Positions 46,587 through 57,440 of a DNA stretch of 64,000 nt are shown piece by piece; within the stretch, counting starts at the first letter, position 1, and each line of letters begins with the position of its first letter. The stretch covers positions 1,116,001-1,180,000 of the forward strand of contig JAHCVI010000006.1 in NCBI GenBank assembly GCA_019096155.1. The letters run 5' to 3'. The notes under the pieces were generated by a model. That model made no database searches and was not told where the DNA came from. It saw only the letters and a list, made by a program, of their open reading frames with translations. Made by a program: the position numbers and the translations under genes. The DNA is from Staphylotrichum longicolle. Its lineage: Eukaryota; Ascomycota; Sordariomycetes; Sordariales; Chaetomiaceae.

Positions 46587-47010
46587 TGTGACGAATCGTT
46601 CGTCCTGACCCACTTCTGAAAGGGTCCCGGAGGTATGTCTTGGTCAAGTACAGAGATTCGGTAGAGCCAAAAGGTCTACGACAAGATGTACTGATCTGGT
46701 CTCAATGAACTGGTGAAGTCCAAGTGTGAATTGCTTACTGAGGAAGCTCCAAGCTCCCTCAACGAGTGACTAACTATCCAGCGTATATATACATGATGGT
46801 TCCTTTGGATTACTGTCTCCTTCGTGTGATCCTTTGTGTTGGCTTACCAGGATCACAAAGTGATCCCCGTGAGCCTTGGTGTTGGATCACGGTGCCAAGC
46901 CTACGCCAAGCGTGATCCTTCCCTGATTGGTTGTTCAATGATTGGATGTCAGGGCGCCCCGCGCCCCGACTGCGGCCCCTCCTAGTCGCATGCATGGTCA
47001 GTCCGTGACA
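46587..47010 (-). repeat. 3' LTR of A1-in (424 bp)
   Basis: It runs TGTGACGAATCG to CAGTCCGTGACA. The next bases CGATGCCCCTCCTTCTAGG (47011-47029) are the complement of the polypurine tract. Confidence 0.95.
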
Positions 47011-47223
47011 CGATGCCCCTCCTTCTAGGCTTTCGACCCGAAAGCCTTAAGGCTTGTTTCAAATACCGCCAACAACCCACGCTTGTGAGTGCAGCGTTTT
47101 TCCCTTCCGCATCGTCGCCGCGATGTTGACATCATAACAGGTCGTGTCTAAAAACGTCAATCTAAGAAAACCTAGGAGCGCGCTGCGCTTGCTTCCTTTA
47201 TCGATTCCTCGGGCATAGACGCC

Positions 47224-47880
47224 ATGCCTTGTTCTTGGTGCTTCAAACACAACCTAGCCTGCCGCATCTCGCAGGGCTCGTCCCGGTATGGCAAGTGCGT
47301 CCGCCGTGGTCGCTCTTGTAATGGGTCCAGCGTGGCTTCTGCCTGTCGGTATCGCCTCTCCGTGCGCGTCGATGCTCCTACTGACTTTTTTTTTTTTTTT
47401 TTAGTGACGAAAGTCATGTCTGAGCAGAAGCGGGTAGAGCAGGAGGAGGCAGACGCCGAGGAGGCTCTTTTCGTCCTCTAGACCTAACTTCAGATAGCCA
47501 TGGGCCGTCTAGCTCGCCTTCGTCGCTAGAAGCGCTTCCTCAAGGAGCGTGGTTCCGAGTTATTCCGTCGAGGAATGCAGTCGTTGGATGAGATGGAGGA
47601 GGAGGATAGGAGGCTATAGGCGTCCGAAGCCTTGGTGACTAGCGACGTGCGGTCGCTTGGCGTGGACGTCCCGTTCGATTGGTCCTCTCTTGGCTTGGAT
47701 CTGTCGGACGCCGACCTGGCCGCCCTGTCGGAACCGGCCCCTATGGTCGATCCGGGTTCCTCCGGTGGAACTCCTCCAGTTTCTCTAGACAGTGGAGGTT
47801 TATAGCTAGTTGCTATGAATTGTCTTCTGGCCCGAAATCCAACTATTTTACCAAGTATTGCAACTGTCCTTTTGTGATCT
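47224..47880 (+). pseudogene. Antisense Zn2Cys6-like/coiled-coil gene of A1-in, nearly intact
   Basis: Plus-strand gene opposite to pol, ATG 47224. The N-terminus has C3-x2-C6-x6-C13-x8-Y22-x2-C25-x6-C32. This is the fungal Zn(II)2Cys6 spacing with the fourth ligand changed to Tyr (TAT, expected from TGT by G-to-A). A probable intron follows (47345-47404) with branch CTACTGAC and a 17-T tract before AG; splicing would join the frame to TKVMSEQKRVEQEE. Then come a coiled coil (EQEEADAEEALF, RLARLRRQKRFLKERGSE), LFRRGMQSLDEMEEED, an acidic middle and a Gly/Ser tail. The first stop (47479-47481) is TAG at a Gln position. A Zn cluster followed by a coiled coil is the Gal4-type DNA-binding layout, but no activation region is recognised. 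Confidence 0.65.
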
Positions 47881-50800
47881 GTGAGTCTAGGATTTCTTCG
47901 ACGTCCTATTCTTCTTCTTCGTCTTCGACTTCTACGCCTGTGGCGAGTCGTGCGTTCTTTGGTGCTGGTTCCAAAAGTGAAATGTGAAAAATATACGTCC
48001 TGATACGTATTGTCGCTGGTAATGATAGTTGGTAGTTGGATGTCGAAACTTTCTCCTCGATCTTGAATGGTCTAATCTTTTTGAAATCGAGTTTTCGATT
48101 TGGTCGCTTCGTGCGAAGATTCTGTGAAATGAGGTAAACTTTGTCTCCCCTTTCTAGGCGAGGACCTTCGAGCCTGTATTTGTCGTAGTAGTGCTTTATC
48201 CTTTGTCTGATAAACTCTAGTTCTTCCTTGAGTATCGTATGGAGCGTATGCATCTGGTCTGCCTTGATAGCTGCCCTAGGGACTGTGACTTTGGGCCCTT
48301 GGCGTAGGTTTGCTTTGTATCTAAAGTTCGCGAAGAACGGTGTGACTTTCGTGGATTTGGTTGGTGCCGTGTTGTATGCCAATTGTGCAACTGGCAACAA
48401 TATGACCTAGTTATCCTGCTGGAAGTTGATGAATGACCGAAGGTATTGTTCTACGATCTGATTAAGTCGTTCCGTCTGTCCGTCTATCTGCGGGTGGTAA
48501 GCCGTTGAGAGCTTACTCTTCGTGCCTAGGTACGTTATCAACGCTTGCCAAAACCTAGATGCGAACTTGGTATCCCTGTCTATGATCCATTCCTCTAGCC
48601 ACCCGTGGACTGAGGCCACGTGCCGATAGATCACGTCTGCGAGTTGTTCCGCTGACTATATCTCCTTATAAGGGATGAAGTAGCTCCACTTGGTAAGTCG
48701 GTCTACCAAGATAAGGATACTGTCGAACTCCGTTCCCGTTGTTGTATCTTTGGAAAGTGGTAGCTTGGTGATGAAGTCTATCGTCACCGAGCTCTATGGC
48801 CGCTCTACAACTGGCAATGGTTGTAAGAGTCCGTAAGGTTTGTGACGCGACGGCTTGCTTTAGTAGCAGAGGTTACATTCCTTGAGGGTCTCCTTAACTT
48901 TCCTCCTGAGTCCTGGGAAATCGTACCCTTGCTGCTTGATTCTTGCAATGGTTTTGGCGACTCCTATGTATCCTCCGAGCCTCGACTTGTGGACTTCCTT
49001 GATAAGCTCCGTCTACTTGTCTCTGCCGATGTAAGCTTTATTGTTGTACTGGAGCAAGTGCCTGTCCTGTCGGACTCCTTTGCTTAGCCCGTTGTAGGAT
49101 TTGTCTTCTCCTAGCGACTAGTAATACTAGTGTATCTGATCCTCCAATATCGCTTGGTACTTGTTGGTATTGGGTCTCTGTTCCCTGAAGACTGCGTTGT
49201 ACTCTTTCTGGTAGTTCCTATACTGCGTATCATCGTGCCTCCTTATGGTTTGCGACCTGTCTCGATCTGGGTCGGTATAGGCGTAGTAGACTGGCTGCTA
49301 TAGTGGGTGATGTATCGTTCTATCGGGTCGCCTTTAGAACAAGGGTGGCGATGTTTTAGCTATGTTACCGAAATGATCCGGTCTCCTATTTAAGGCGTCC
49401 GCTCTTGCGTTTTCGGATCCCTTCTTGTAGATAATAACGAAGTTGAATTCTACGAGGAATTCCGCCTATCGTGTCTGGCGTTGGTTGAGTTCCTTCGTGG
49501 TGGTGAAGTACTGGAGGTTCTTGTGGTCCGTGTACACTTGTACCTTGTATGTCGTGCCGCTGAGGTAGGGTTTCCATTCTTTAAAGGCCTCGATGATCGC
49601 CAATAGCTCTTTATCGTGAATGGGGTAGTTGAGCTGTGGTCCTACGAGCTTCTTTGAAAAGAATGCAATGGGGTAAAGCTTCCCTTGCTCGTCCCGTTGG
49701 CTAAGTTGTCCTCCGATCGTATAGTCCGACGCGTCGGTTTCTACCTCGAATGGCTTCCTAGGGTCTGGTAGTAGGAGTATAGGGTCCGCGACGATAAGGT
49801 CGCGAATCCTCTAGAATGCTTGCTCTTGCTCTCCTCCCTATTGGAACTCGACGTCCTTCTTCGTCAAATGGTATAGAGGTCTCGCGATGTCGCCAAAGTT
49901 CCTGATGAATATCCGATAGAAGTTAGCGAATCCGATGAACCCTCTCACCTCTATCGTGTTCTTAGGTATGGGCTATATCTTGATAGCCTCAACCTTGGTT
50001 GGTTCCATCTATATCTGTCCTGGCGAGATCTCGAAGCCTAGGAAGATTGTCTTCGTGACGTGGAACTCACTCTTATCCTTGTTGACAGAGAGTTTCTGCG
50101 CGTGAAGTGTATCCAGCACCTGCTTTACGTGCTTCTTGTATTCTTCGAGTGTCTTGGAGAAGATGAGAATATTATCTAGGTAATAGACTACGAACTTGTC
50201 GAGGAACGGTCGGATCGTATAATCAACGACCTTCTAGAATGTTGCTAGCGTATTCGTCAACCCAAAGGGTATAATACAGTACTCGAAGTGTCTATGACGA
50301 ATGCGAAAGGCTGTCTTCTATTCATCCCCCTCCTTGATGCGAATGTAGGCGTAAGCTATCGGAAGGTCAAGACGTGTAAAGTATCGTACGCCTGCCAACT
50401 AATCTCGAAGCTATGAGATAAGTGGCAAGGGGTAGCGGTCCTTTACCGTCTGCTCGTTTAGCTGTCGGTAGTCTATATATATCCTGAGTTTTCCGTCCTT
50501 CTTAGGCATAAAAAGGATCGGGTACCCTGCCGGAGATGTCGATGGTCTAATATGCCCTATCTTGAGGTTGGCCTCAAGATATCTCTTCAACTCGTTATCC
50601 TGAAGTTCGTTCGTATGGTATACCTTGAAGAACTTCAACTAGGCGCCTTCCTTGAGTTTGATCTCGTGATCCTAAGGTCTATGTTCTGGCAACCCTTCTA
50701 TATGCTTGGCTGTGAACGCTGGGTGTCCTTGATACTCCGCTGGGATCTTCCCTATTTTGTCGTTCGTCTTCGCGCCTTGGTAGTACGCGAACTTGCTACC

Positions 50801-51410
50801 GGCCGTGACTTCGGCCACTTCCGTCCAAGTGACCTATTCTTAGAGCTGGAATCCGTTGTTGTTGACTGAGATGACAGCAACCTCCCGATTGGCCTGTCCC
50901 TATGTATGTCGTCTCTGCTGGTGACTGCCGCCTCTTCCTAAGTCCGTAGTAGTCTGTTTGCTACTTTCTATCTCTTGCGGTGAGTCCTCGAAGTGTATAT
51001 GCTTCTTTGTGCTACTTCTTCGTGACTTGTCGTCTACGCTTCCTATTGTGTTGGTCGGATACGAGCCCGTTGTGCTTTGGGGTCGTAGGTGGCTACCTCC
51101 CTTCTAACTAATGTCGGGGTTATAAATCCTGTGCTATAGGCGACCTAAGATTATATCTTTCTTGGTCCCTATGTCTACAATGTCGAAAATGACCTTCGTG
51201 GTCTTCCCTTCGACCGTAATGTCGAGTGGTTCCGTTTCTCGTCGTGTAACTTGTGTCGGGAATGGTCCCTTGACTATGTATGGTTGCTTCTTCATCCTCT
51301 ATAGTATCCAGAGTTGGTTAACGAAACCAGGTGAGATGAGGTCGATCTGCGATCCTCTATCTACTAATGCGAGTGCCTGGTGTCGCTTCTAGTGTGCGGT
51401 GACCCAAATT
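47780..51410 (-). pseudogene. pol of A1-in (protease, RT, RNase H, integrase, chromodomain)
   Basis: Minus sense. Protease about 51400-51130 (LVDRGSQIDLISP; the Ser of DSG reads Arg). RT about 50640-50050 with FMPKKDGKLRIYIDYRQLN; the active site near 50170 reads YLDN instead of YLDD. RNase H to about 49450. Integrase: HHCC region about 48990-48850, DDE core with VTIDFITKLP, IIDRDTKFASRFW and the glutamate in YHPQIDGQTERLNQ (48407-48634 open). GPY/F module in the open frame 47906-48400. Chromodomain about 47925-47790 (DVEEILDSQITKG, YLVK, LDFGPEDNS). Stops at Trp/Gln sites remain. Confidence 0.88.
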
Positions 51411-53397
51411 CGATCGTCTGGCTGGTCGTTTTGCGTGGCGGCTACTTCCTGGTGGGCCGTCCGTGCCATCCGCCTTGTCACTACGCTTTTGCACTTTTGC
51501 ATTTCCGCGTTCTTAGTGTACCTTGTGTACTCTTTGCGTCTGGCGCCTCCTACGCCGCTAGTGCGTTTTTATGCTTTTTATACCTTTTGTACACCTTGTG
51601 CGTTTTTGTACTTTCTAGTTGTACCTTTGCACTTTATGTATCTCTGTACCACTGTATTAGCTGGTTCAGTGTCCGCTCGTAGGTCTACTGGGAGGTCGTT
51701 GTAGGCTTTACGCTTCGCCTAGTTCTTCCTATACTAGCGGGCCTATCGTCGTTGTAAGGGTGTTAGTTTTGCTTGGGCCTGTCGTAGGCCCTAGAGTCGT
51801 TTCCTAACTCTTGTCGAGTCGAAGAGGCGTCCCCCTAGGTCTCTGGTTGGTTGTCGTCCCCTATTTGCTGAGCATCCCTCTTCTAGTCTCGTGCGGCCTT
51901 CTTGCCCTTTTTCGTCGGTAGATCTACCCCCGAGATAGGTTTGTCTTAGAACGGAATATTATATCCGCTTTCAAGCCTTTTAAGCTACTTGTTAATGCCG
52001 GGATCCTTCTTCAGCCTGACTCGTCCGTCCGTGATCTAGTAGAGGTCGAGTGCCCTAATGATCCTTCGAGGAATCTAGTAGTGCTACTGGATCTTCTTCT
52101 TAAAATAGTAGAGGTATGTGTAGTCGCTATATCCTTCTACTCCTTTAATGTCTTGGTAGTACTCGGGCTACGCCTTCTTGGGCACGATACGTAGGTACCC
52201 TTCGTCTATCCTATCGAATGTCTATAAGAGGTTGGTGTGACTATATCTATGATCGAATGTCTAGGTGATGGGTTTCTATGATCTGTCCTCCTCTGCCTCT
52301 CTGATAGGCTAGTGATTATGGTTGAACTTTTCCTTATAGTGGAACTAGTAGGAGTGCGTGATATACTGAAACCATAGGACACGGATGTGGTCGCTTCTTC
52401 CTGGGTTAATATGCGCGGTTTCCCTTTCCGCGGTATACTAGAACCTATACCCATGACCTCCGCGTCGTATATCGTCGGTAGTCTTCCTAAAGCTATAGTA
52501 TCTTCGTTAGTCCTAATAGTCCTCCTAGCTCTCTAGTGACTGCCCCTAGGCCTCCTAGCGGGCCCGTTCCTAGTAGTATAAGAACTCGGGAACGTAGATC
52601 TCTCCCTCTAGTGGGTCCTCGTAGTCTACGTTGTCTAGTCCTATCTACTAGACCTAGTCGGCTTTTTGTACCTCCTTTAGCTAGAAGATTTCCTCCTTTA
52701 GCTTGTCGGCCTGTCGTTCGACTATGCCGAGTTGTCGCGCGACGGCGCGGTAGGCCGCTACGATCTTCTCGGTTTCCTCCCTAATCCCCTTCCGTTCTTG
52801 CCCCTACGCTGCTGCTAGCCATTGGAGATACTACAGCTCGTCCCTGGCCTACCCTGGTAGGGCTGCGAGTGCTTCGGGGTCATAGGGATCAGGCAAACTG
52901 TCGTTGTTTTTGCCAAGGTGAGCGATGACCTTCTCGATGGTTTCTCGGCTTGGCGTGTCTTCTTCCTCGGTCGGGGGATTGCTCTAGTTGCTACGTTGAT
53001 TCTCCGACGCTTCCCGCGTGAGATTGGTGGTCATGCGCCTCGAAATGGCGGTGGTGACGCTATCGATTTGGTCCTCCACTCGTTGCCGATTTTCCTGGGA
53101 CTGGTTGATGCCCTATACCAGGATACCCATTGCTAGTACGCGTTGAGCTCTGGGATTGGCGTTGTCCCGAATGAATTGTTCAATGAACTGCGCGCTAGGT
53201 ATACCGTCGTCGCTGGTATATAGGTTGTCCCTATTACTGTGATCTTCATCTATGGTGTCACTTCCTTCCTCGTGACACTGCGTCGCGTGGTCGATGGCGT
53301 CCTCGAGGTTATCCTAGTCGTACTGGTCAATGACCGTTGCTTCCCTAACTAGGAACTTTGTGTCGATGGTCGCTGTCTTACGACCCGGGACCGGCTT

Positions 53398-54290
53398 CTA
53401 GTCGCCCTTCTTCTTCGAGCTGCGATAGTCCCGTCTGAAGTGTCCCTTCTTGCTATATCCGTAGCAAGTGACGTCGGCCTTGCCTGTCTTGACTAGGCCG
53501 GTGCGTTGGTTGGCGTCAATGTCTATAGTACCGGAGTGCGTGCCGTACGCCGTGCTGCGGTACGGACGCTTCTTCTTGTCGTTGGGTCGGTGAGTCTGCG
53601 GGGTCCCGTTCCGACCCTTGCGTTGCTGCTTGCGTGTATACTGACGATCGTCGATCCTGATGGCTATAGCGATGTACTCGTCGAGTATGTCCGGCCGATC
53701 CTTGTCGTATAGTATGTCCTTGACCTCTTCCTTGAGGCCATTATAGAATAGCTGTATGAGGCCTTCTTCGTTGAGGTTGGCCCTTAGGGAGTCTTGTCGA
53801 AATAGCGTAGTATACGCGGATGCCGACTTGGTCTGGCGGAGTTGCATTAGGCGGTCCTGTGTATACCGCTTCTCGTCCAAGTCCCCGAATACCTTCCGTA
53901 GCTCTGCCTCGAACCTGGCGTAGCTGCCAAAGACTTCGTTCGTGAAGTCCTCTCTATCGTCCTCGTCGGCGTTGTTCAACACGTCGTCTATAGTGGGTTG
54001 AAACCACCGGAGGGCCTGTCCCTCTAGACGCGAGGCGATGAACCCGACCTTGTCTACTTCCGTGGGAAACAGCTTGGGATAGTATCCCAAGTAGGCCTTG
54101 GAGAGAGTCAGGAACCCCGAGAGGGCGTCCTTCCCTCCTCTATACTATGGCGGCAGGTCAAGCTTGACCCGGCTTCGGTTGGCCACGGTGTTGAGGCGAG
54201 CGTTCTCCGCCTCGAGTGCGGCGATGCGCTCGTTGAGCTGGGCGATAGTGGGTGCGGTGGTACCTATGGTGTTCGATACCTCCGTTCTGA
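53398..54290 (-). pseudogene. gag of A1-in
   Basis: Minus-sense gag open from 54090 to 53398, with a broken N-terminal part to about 54290 containing a coiled coil (AQLNERIAALEAENARLN) and FLTLSKAYLGYYPK. The core reads VGFIASRLEGQALRWFQP, FEAELRKVFGDLDEK, FRQDSLRANLNEEGLIQL, then a basic linker. The zinc knuckle is C-x2-Y-x4-H-x4-Y, so two cysteines became tyrosine. A TAG at 53398-53400 replaces the Trp expected from neighbouring copies. Downstream sequence to about 51420 is the gag-protease linker with a histidine-, arginine- and glutamine-rich composition. Confidence 0.88.
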
Positions 54291-54310
54291 ACCGTGACAG
54301 CAACAAAGGG

Positions 54311-54319
54311 AGTAAGCAA
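54311..54319 (-). promoter_or_regulatory. Self-complementary primer-binding site of A1-in
   Basis: In element sense TTGCTTACT lies two bases inside the 5' LTR edge. Its reverse complement AGTAAGCAA occurs within the LTR (54466-54474), about 45-55 bp downstream of the LTR TATA run (54519-54529). The same pair is kept in A2-in, A2-out and A1-mid. Nine bases is shorter than in B, so confidence is lower. Confidence 0.55.
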
Positions 54320-54321
54320 CG

Positions 54322-54745
54322 TGTGACGAATCGTTCGTCCTGACCTACTTCTGAAAGGGTCCCGGAGGTATGTCTTGGTCAAGTATATAGATTCGGTAGA
54401 GCCAAAAGGTCTACGACAAGATGCACTGATCTGGTCTCAATGAACTAGTGAAGTCCAAGTGTGAATTGCTTACTGAGGAAGCTCCAAGCTCCCTCAACGA
54501 GTGACTAACTATCCAGCGTATATATATATGATGGTTCCTTTGGATCACTGTCTCCTTCGTGTGATCCTTTGTATTGGCTCACCAGGATCACAAAGTGATC
54601 CCCGTGAGCCTTGGTGTTGGATCACGGTGCCAAGCCTACGCCAAGCGTGATCCTTCCCTGATTGGTTGTTCAATGATTGGATGTCAGGGCGCCCCGCGCC
54701 CCGACTGCGGCCCCTCCCGGTCGCATGCATGGTCAGTCCGTGACA
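54322..54745 (-). repeat. 5' LTR of A1-in (424 bp)
   Basis: It has the same length and ends as the 3' LTR and is immediately followed by the CGCTA duplication. It contains a long TA run (54519-54529) as likely TATA box. Confidence 0.95.
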
Positions 54746-54750
54746 CGCTA

Positions 54751-55218
54751 CTACTACTAAGAGCGCCGGCCGCGAGAGATATACTAGAATTATTCTTATT
54801 GTTTAGGCGTAGGAATCGCACGCGAGGAGAAAAGGACGAGAGGTATGTTCGGGACAAATGTATAGCGAGGGTAGAGTATTGTTATAGAGGTTGCGGGAAG
54901 AATTCGTAACGTACGCGGGGAGAAAGGAAGAAGAGGTCGGGGAGGAGACTACGTAGGGGAAAGGGAAGTTACGGAAGATAGTAGAGAGGAGGAAAGGTTG
55001 CTAAGGGAACGCGGCTCGAACCTAGTACGCGAGCCTATTGTTTATAGGGCGCGTTTCGACGAGGGATGCGCGGCTCCTAGAAGGAGCCGGAAGGAACCCG
55101 GCACGGGACCCGGAGGGACGTCAATACGGAGTAGGTAGGCCGTTATTAGGACGATAGGCGGTTTAGGAGGGGGCGGGACGAGCGGCCCTTTCGAAATGGC
55201 TTCTAGGGGAGGGGGGTA
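54751..55218 (+). other. Remainder of B 3' region with polypurine tract
   Basis: B sequence resumes after the CGCTA duplication. The minus strand carries the broken upstream end of the antisense frame for about 100 bp. The polypurine tract (AGGGGAGGGGGG, 55205-55216) sits just before the 3' LTR. Confidence 0.65.
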
Positions 55219-55590
55219 TATAATAGGCTCGGGCTTTACCCGAGTAAGTAAGGTCTAGGCTTTGCCTAGACCGTAGACCAGGCCTACTACGAACCCCGAC
55301 CGGAGACTAGGCCCTGGCGAGATAGTCCGGGCTAGGCCCGAGTCAGACCCCAAACCAGATCCGACTCGAGCCGTAATAGGGCCTAAGTCAGACCTCAAAC
55401 TAGATCTAGATAGGTCCTAGACCCTATCTAACTTAGGGACAAGCCAGACCTGATAGGGGCGCTAAAGGGACTGGACGATATAAGGCAAGAACCCTCCACG
55501 CCCTCCTATATTGTACTTTTTCTCTCCTTAAGATAGTTGAATAGAACATTGTACGCTTATCTGCAGTTGCCATAAGGCCAGCACCTTACA
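55219..55590 (+). repeat. 3' LTR of B (372 bp)
   Basis: It starts TATAATAGGCTCGG (mutated TGTGATGGGCTCGG), ends CAGCACCTTACA, and is followed by the TCCTT duplication. Confidence 0.92.
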
Positions 55591-55595
55591 TCCTT

Positions 55596-57150
55596 CTTCG
55601 TTAAATAGTACAAGGGTCGTATAATATCGCCAAAGTTCTAGATAAACATTCGATAGAAATTGGCAAATCCGATAAACCCTCTAACCTCTATCGTGTTTTT
55701 AGATATAGGCTATATCTTAATAGCTTTAACCTTGATTAGTTCTATCTATATCTATCCTAGCGAAATCTCAAAGCCTAGGAAGACCGTCTTTATAATATAG
55801 AACTCGCTCTTATCCTTATTGACAGAGAGCTTCTACGTATAGAGTATATCTAGCACCTACTTTATATACGCTTCTTATATTCTTCAAGTATCTTAGAGAA
55901 GATAAGAATATCATCTAAGTAATAGACTACGAACTTGTCAAGGAATAGTCGGATTGTATAATCAATAACCTTTTAAAATATCGCTAGCGCATTCGTTAGC
56001 CTAAAGGGCATAATATATAATTCGAAGTATCCGTAGCAAGTACAAAAGGCTATCTTCTATTTATCCCCCTCCTTAATACGAATATAGGTATATACTATCG
56101 GAAGGTCAAGATATATAAAGTATCGTATACTTACTAGCTAATCTCGAAGTTGCAAGATAAATAGCAAAGGGTAGCGGTCCTTTACTATCTACTTATTTAG
56201 CTATCGGTAGTCTATATATATCCTGAGTTTTCCATCCTTCTTAAATATAAAAAGGATTGGGTATCCTACCGGAGATATCGATAGTCTAATATACCCTATC
56301 TTAAGATTAGCCTTAAGATATCTCTTTAACTCGTTGTCCTGAAGTTCGTTCGTATAGTATACCTTAAAGAACTTCAACTAGGCGCCTTCCTTAAGTTTGA
56401 TTTCGTAATCCTAAAGTCTATATTCTAGTAACCCTTCTATATACTTTGCTATAAACGCCGGGTATCCCTAGTATTCTACTAGAATCTTCCCTATCTCGTC
56501 ATTCGCCTTCGCGCCTTAGTATTATACAAACTTACTACCAGCTATAACCTCGGCCGCTTCCGTCTAAGCAACCTATTCTTAAAGCTAGAATCTAGTATTA
56601 TCGACTAAGATAATAGCAACCTCTTGGTTGGTCTACCTCTATATATATCGTTTCTACTAGTGACTGCCGCCTTTTCCTAAGTCCATAGTAGTCTACTTGC
56701 CACTATCCATCTCTTGTAGTAAGTCCTCGAAGTATATATACTTCTTTATACTACTTCTTCGTAACTCGTCGTCTATACTTCCTATCGTATTAGTCGGATA
56801 TAAGCCCGTTATACTTTAGGGTTATAGGTAGCTACCTCTCTTCTAACTAATATCAGGGTTATAGATCCTATACTATAGGTATCCTAAGATTATATCCTTC
56901 TTAGTCCCTATATCTACAATATCGAAAATGACCTTTATAGTCTTCCCTTCGACTATAATATCGAGTAGTTCTATCTCCCATCGTATAACCTATATTGGGA
57001 ATGGTCTTTTAACTATATATAGTTGCTTCTTTATCCTCTATAGTATCCAGAGTTGGTTAACGAAACTAGGTAAGATAAGGTCGATCTATAATCCTCTATC
57101 TACCAATGTAAATGCCTAGTGTTATTTCTAGTATACTATAACCTAAATTC
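55596..57150 (-). pseudogene. pol of A1-mid, 5' half (RNase H start, RT, protease)
   Basis: This continues from 39933 across element B. RT with YLDD intact near 55910-55925, fingers/palm to about 56350, PR-RT linker, and protease about 56860-57120. Many TAG/TAA breaks. Confidence 0.8.
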
Positions 57151-57164
57151 GATTATCTAATTAG

Positions 57165-57440
57165 TTACCTTATATAGTAGCTACTTCCTTATAGTCCGCC
57201 TACTTTACTTATTGTAGCGTCTTATCAGGTCGCTTTATCGCTATACTACTACACCACCTCCTATACCTCTTATTAGCCACCCTAGTAGTAGTCGTCTTTA
57301 TTCTAATAGCACCCATCCTAATTTCAGTAGACACTACCCCGATTCTAGTAGTAGCTACCCTACTAGCCATTTCAGCGTTAGTCGCCCTATTAGCTATTCC
57401 GATAGTAGTCTAGCTAATTTAAGTAGCAACTTTCCTAATT
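57165..57440. repeat. Degenerate repeats in the gag-protease linker of A1-mid
   Basis: About 275 bp made of degenerate units with AGTAG...CTACCCT and CTAATTTCAGTAG-like cores, not found at the same place in A1-in, A2-in or A2-out. Those copies have TTTTGCACTTTT-type low-complexity sequence instead. The linker seems free to exchange repeats. Confidence 0.5.

Larger units (their letters stand above)
46587..54745 (-). mobile_element. Ty3/gypsy chromovirus A1-in, full length, youngest insertion (8,159 bp)
   Basis: Flanked by CGCTA at 46582-46586 and 54746-54750. Both LTRs are 424 bp and differ at roughly ten sites, almost all C/T or G/A. It retains far more CA and TG than every element around it and the longest pol and gag frames in the window. 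It still has nonsense codons and an altered RT active site, so it is probably not autonomous. Confidence 0.96.
39934..55590 (+). mobile_element. Ty3/gypsy chromovirus B, plus strand, split by A1-in
   Basis: TSD TCCTT on both sides. LTRs 39934-40305 and 55219-55590 are both 372 bp. Without nested DNA it is about 7.5 kb. Order: gag with zinc knuckle, retropepsin, RT, RNase H, integrase, chromodomain, a 1.8-kb 3' region with an antisense frame, polypurine tract, LTR. Heavily RIP-mutated. A1-in is inserted in the 3' region with duplication CGCTA. Confidence 0.93.
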
